64,000 nt of DNA from the NCBI RefSeq assembly GCF_000350225.1, contig NW_005179163.1, forward strand, positions 1-64,000, in the 5' to 3' direction. The notes beneath the pieces are model-generated. The model made no database searches, was not told the origin of the DNA, and saw nothing but the letters and a program-made list of their open reading frames with translations. Source of the DNA: Chondrus crispus (taxonomy: Eukaryota > Rhodophyta > Florideophyceae > Gigartinales > Gigartinaceae). Every line of letters starts with the position of its first letter. The stretch's first letter is position 1. The position numbers and the translations under genes were made by a program. Shown here in pieces: positions 61,926 through 64,000 of the stretch.

Positions 61926-62867
61926 ATGGGAGACGTTCCAGACCAGTCTGACCTCAAAGCCGCCGTTGCCGACATCCTGCGCACAAATGACCTGGAGAAG
62001 ATTACCATGCGTATGGTCATGACGATGCTGTGCACCAAATTTTCCGTGGAAGCCGAGCAATTGGCTCCGCACAAGCGCTTTGTCCGTGAAACAATCAACA
62101 AGTATCTAGAGGATTTGGAGCGCGCGGCCTCTGCCCCGGCCCCGCGCAAGCGGAAGAGCGCCGAAGCGCTGGATCCCAAACTGCTCAAGCCCGTTCGACT
62201 CACCGGTATTGAGCGCGCTGTTGTCCTTGCGGAGCCGCTGGCCACCTTTCTGGGCGACACCGTAATACCTAGATCTCATATTCCGAAGCGCGTCTCAGAG
62301 TATGTTAAAAAACATGACCTGCAGGACCCGAATGATCGGAGAAGTATTTTATGCGATGACGCACTGAAGACTGCTTTGAAGGTCGATACTTTCACTTTTT
62401 TTTCCCTCGCTAAGATCATTTCGGGGCTCGTACACAAACCAGATGACTGCAGCCAGGAGCTTAAGGACCTAGCCAAAGAAGTGGAGGAGAAGTACTTGAT
62501 TGAAAAGCAACGGAAGAGGGACGAGAATATTGCGAACGGCGTTTTTCAGGAGAAGAAGTCGTCCAAGAAGGCAAAAGTGTCAAAAGCAAAAAGTAGCAGT
62601 AGTGCACCGAGAAAGCCGTCGGGCCTTCTCAAACCGATGCAATTGTCGGAGGAGCTCTTCGCCGTTTGCGGCGAAGCGCAGCTACCGAGGACAGAGGTCG
62701 TCAAGAAGATTTGGGTTTACATTAGGGAGAACCAACTCAAGGATCCGAATAACGGAAATAGGATACTCTGTGATGCAAAGTTGCAAGCTGTGTTTGACGG
62801 TAACAGCACTGTTACCAATATGGGTATGAACAAATATCTTAGTGCCCACTTGTCCCAAATTGAATAG
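61926..62867 (+). CDS. DEK-C plus twin SWIB/MDM2-domain chromatin protein
   Basis: A 313-residue nuclear-type protein. Residues 1-62 resemble the DEK C-terminal domain (LKAAVADILRTNDLEKITMRMVMTMLC, then HKRFVRETINKYLEDL). A basic KRKKS-type linker follows. The first SWIB domain is at about 87-172 (LLKPVRLTGIERAVVL, VSEYVKKHDLQDPNDRRSILCD), then a Lys-rich segment (KKSSKKAKVSKAKS). The second SWIB domain is at about 235-313 (LLKPMQLSEELFAV, IWVYIRENQLKDPNNGNRILCD). Such proteins are components or cofactors of SWI/SNF-type remodelling and of RNA polymerase I transcription (yeast Uaf30, Tri1). The start ATG follows a C-rich leader in good context (atcATGGG). The order DEK-C, SWIB, SWIB is known in plants. 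Confidence 0.88.
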   Translation: MGDVPDQSDLKAAVADILRTNDLEKITMRMVMTMLCTKFSVEAEQLAPHKRFVRETINKYLEDLERAASAPAPRKRKSAEALDPKLLKPVRLTGIERAVVLAEPLATFLGDTVIPRSHIPKRVSEYVKKHDLQDPNDRRSILCDDALKTALKVDTFTFFSLAKIISGLVHKPDDCSQELKDLAKEVEEKYLIEKQRKRDENIANGVFQEKKSSKKAKVSKAKSSSSAPRKPSGLLKPMQLSEELFAVCGEAQLPRTEVVKKIWVYIRENQLKDPNNGNRILCDAKLQAVFDGNSTVTNMGMNKYLSAHLSQIE

Positions 62868-63531
62868 GACCTGGGATATGGGGCTGTGTTCGCTGATGGT
62901 GCTTGTTCCACAGAAGTTGTGTAAATGCTGAGTTGGTAGGTCCAGCGCCATCGTGTGTATAGACAAGAAAGCTGGTTGCGGACCTCGAAGCGCCATGTTG
63001 GTAGGCCCGCGAATGACTTGATTTGCCAGACGTGTCTACAAGCAGCGGTGGGTGTAGTCGAAGGTAATTCACACTACTGAAGAAAGCACTGGCATAGAAG
63101 GCGGCAGAAGGGTACCTATCTCTGAGGGATGTAATATTATCATGAAGTTTTTAATGACGTACAAACTGGTTTGTGTTCGAAGGTCAAGACAGAACGAAGA
63201 GAAACAAAGTGATCCCGTTTGTGTGCACGCTGCTTGGTCGGAGTGCTGGTGTTTTGATCAGGTTTAATGGGACATTTGCCCAGCTTCTTTGCGGGGTTTG
63301 AATCTACTGTATATATATATGTATGTAGTTGGGCGAGTCGTCGAGTATTTTTTCTATACGGCGGCAAGGGTTGTGGCAGTGGGAGTGGTCGGGCTGTTGC
63401 TGGAGAGAAATTATAAATTGAATTTTGGTTGGCTTTTACGCCAGGCATTCAAAGCCCAGCGACAAGTGATTCGCTGCTACAGAGTAAAGTCTCGATAAGC
63501 TGCGTACCTGATATGATGAACTGTCTCGGTA
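62868..63531. other. intergenic region
   Basis: About 660 bp. No gene recognised. It ends at the TA-flanked left terminus of a second pogo-like element. Confidence 0.4.
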
Positions 63532-64000
63532 CAGTGAACCGAAGGACTATGAGGGAGGCGCCACCCCGCTTTTTTGGCCCAGAATCGACGTTTTCGTATT
63601 TCTAACGTGAACTAGACTCTATAGAATGAACTACGCGATACCATGAACATACAAAAACATGAAAACCCCAGAGTTCACTTTATCGAGGCCGAAATGCGCA
63701 CTAGAAACGAACCATGAACGACTACAGAAGCCATCCATACGATTTTGCCTCAGATTCGAACCCTGAAGCCTCCTTACGCGGCTTTGTTCCTCATACAGAA
63801 GTGACTTGATGCTCGAAGGCAGCCCCGATTGAACTAGATTCGCGTCCGTCATAATACAACTGAGTTCGTTAGATAGAGCTTCTAATGTTCCGCGATACCG
63901 AGCAAGCGACGGTTTGCGTCCTGTCCGGTCTTTCGCTGGCACAGTAGAGCGATCGTCCTCACTATCTGAATCACCGTTAAATTGATCTTGCTCAATGCCA
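63532..64000 (-). mobile_element. left end of a second pogo-like element (truncated by the window)
   Basis: CAGTGAACC begins at 63532 and is preceded by TA, the same terminus and target as the 52848-56414 element. After that the sequences differ. Sub-terminal repeats of the type gaac/atgaac (63605-63720) follow, as is common in pogo-like ends. The minus-strand frame in it is described separately. Confidence 0.6.
63631..64000 (-). CDS. partial ORF, likely C-terminal part of a pogo-like transposase
   Basis: The frame is open from the right window edge: GIEQDQFNGDSDSEDDRSTV, then PAKDRTGRKPSLARYRGTLEALSN and a stop at 63631. It begins with an acidic stretch, followed by a polar helical segment, similar in character to the C-terminal tails of pogo/Tigger transposases. 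The catalytic part would lie beyond the window. Its orientation relative to the TA-flanked terminus is the same as in the complete element. Confidence 0.4.
   Translation of the reverse strand, partial: GIEQDQFNGDSDSEDDRSTVPAKDRTGRKPSLARYRGTLEALSNELSCIMTDANLVQSGLPSSIKSLLYEEQSRVRRLQGSNLRQNRMDGFCSRSWFVSSAHFGLDKVNSGVFMFLYVHGIA

Noticed and set aside
1..64000. CRISPR arrays, prokaryotic operons, riboswitches, rRNA
   Set aside because: None seen; gene structure is eukaryotic with spliceosomal introns.

Overview
The window is nuclear DNA of a photosynthetic eukaryote, most likely a red alga (inference). Many genes have one long exon. Where introns occur they are mostly short (about 75-270 nt) with GT..AG ends. 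Several products carry plastid or thylakoid targeting sequences (ClpS, a lumenal FKBP, a Tic110-like protein). A cytosolic-looking CBM20/phosphoglucan water dikinase fits floridean-starch metabolism. No rRNA or organellar block is present. Species was not determined.

Layout. 1-0.9 kb: 3' part of a PP2A B'' subunit (minus) and a possible small secreted protein. 0.9-7.7 kb: gene-poor, with one copy of a ~0.48 kb repeat. 7.7-16.2 kb: gene-dense, with a delta-12 desaturase, ribosomal protein eL8/L7a, mitochondrial Mn-SOD, lumenal FKBP and an EST1/SMG7-like protein. 16.2-20.9 kb: AT-rich, another repeat copy. 20.9-31 kb: tetraspanin-like protein, FAD/NAD(P) oxidoreductase, secreted tyrosinase, a single-pass membrane protein and phosphoglucan water dikinase. 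31-48.7 kb: accessory block holding a four-TM protein, two FET-like RGG/RRM paralogues, an intact and a decayed PIF/Harbinger transposon, a foldback element, two more repeat copies and several near-perfect palindromes. 48.7-52.5 kb: AP-1 sigma, DUF155/RMND1 protein, ClpS and a four-TM protein. 52.7-56.5 kb: a 3.57 kb pogo/Tigger transposon inserted in a 53-bp tandem repeat. 56.6-63 kb: glutathione synthetase (assembly gap), PDCD5, a tRNA-Leu(CAA), a Tic110-like protein and a DEK-C/SWIB chromatin protein. The right edge enters a second pogo-like element.

Housekeeping genes sit in compact GC-richer islands, separated by AT-rich, transposon-rich DNA. Spliced models were assembled by eye from reading frames, GT..AG sites and family conservation. 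Two genes (eL8 and AP-1 sigma) appear to have a first coding exon that is only the ATG. The most notable non-genic signals are a four-copy terminal-inverted-repeat family near 480 bp, the pogo element with an internal GC-rich inverted-repeat-bounded insert, a 660-bp foldback element and the hairpins at 36.6 and 48.3 kb.
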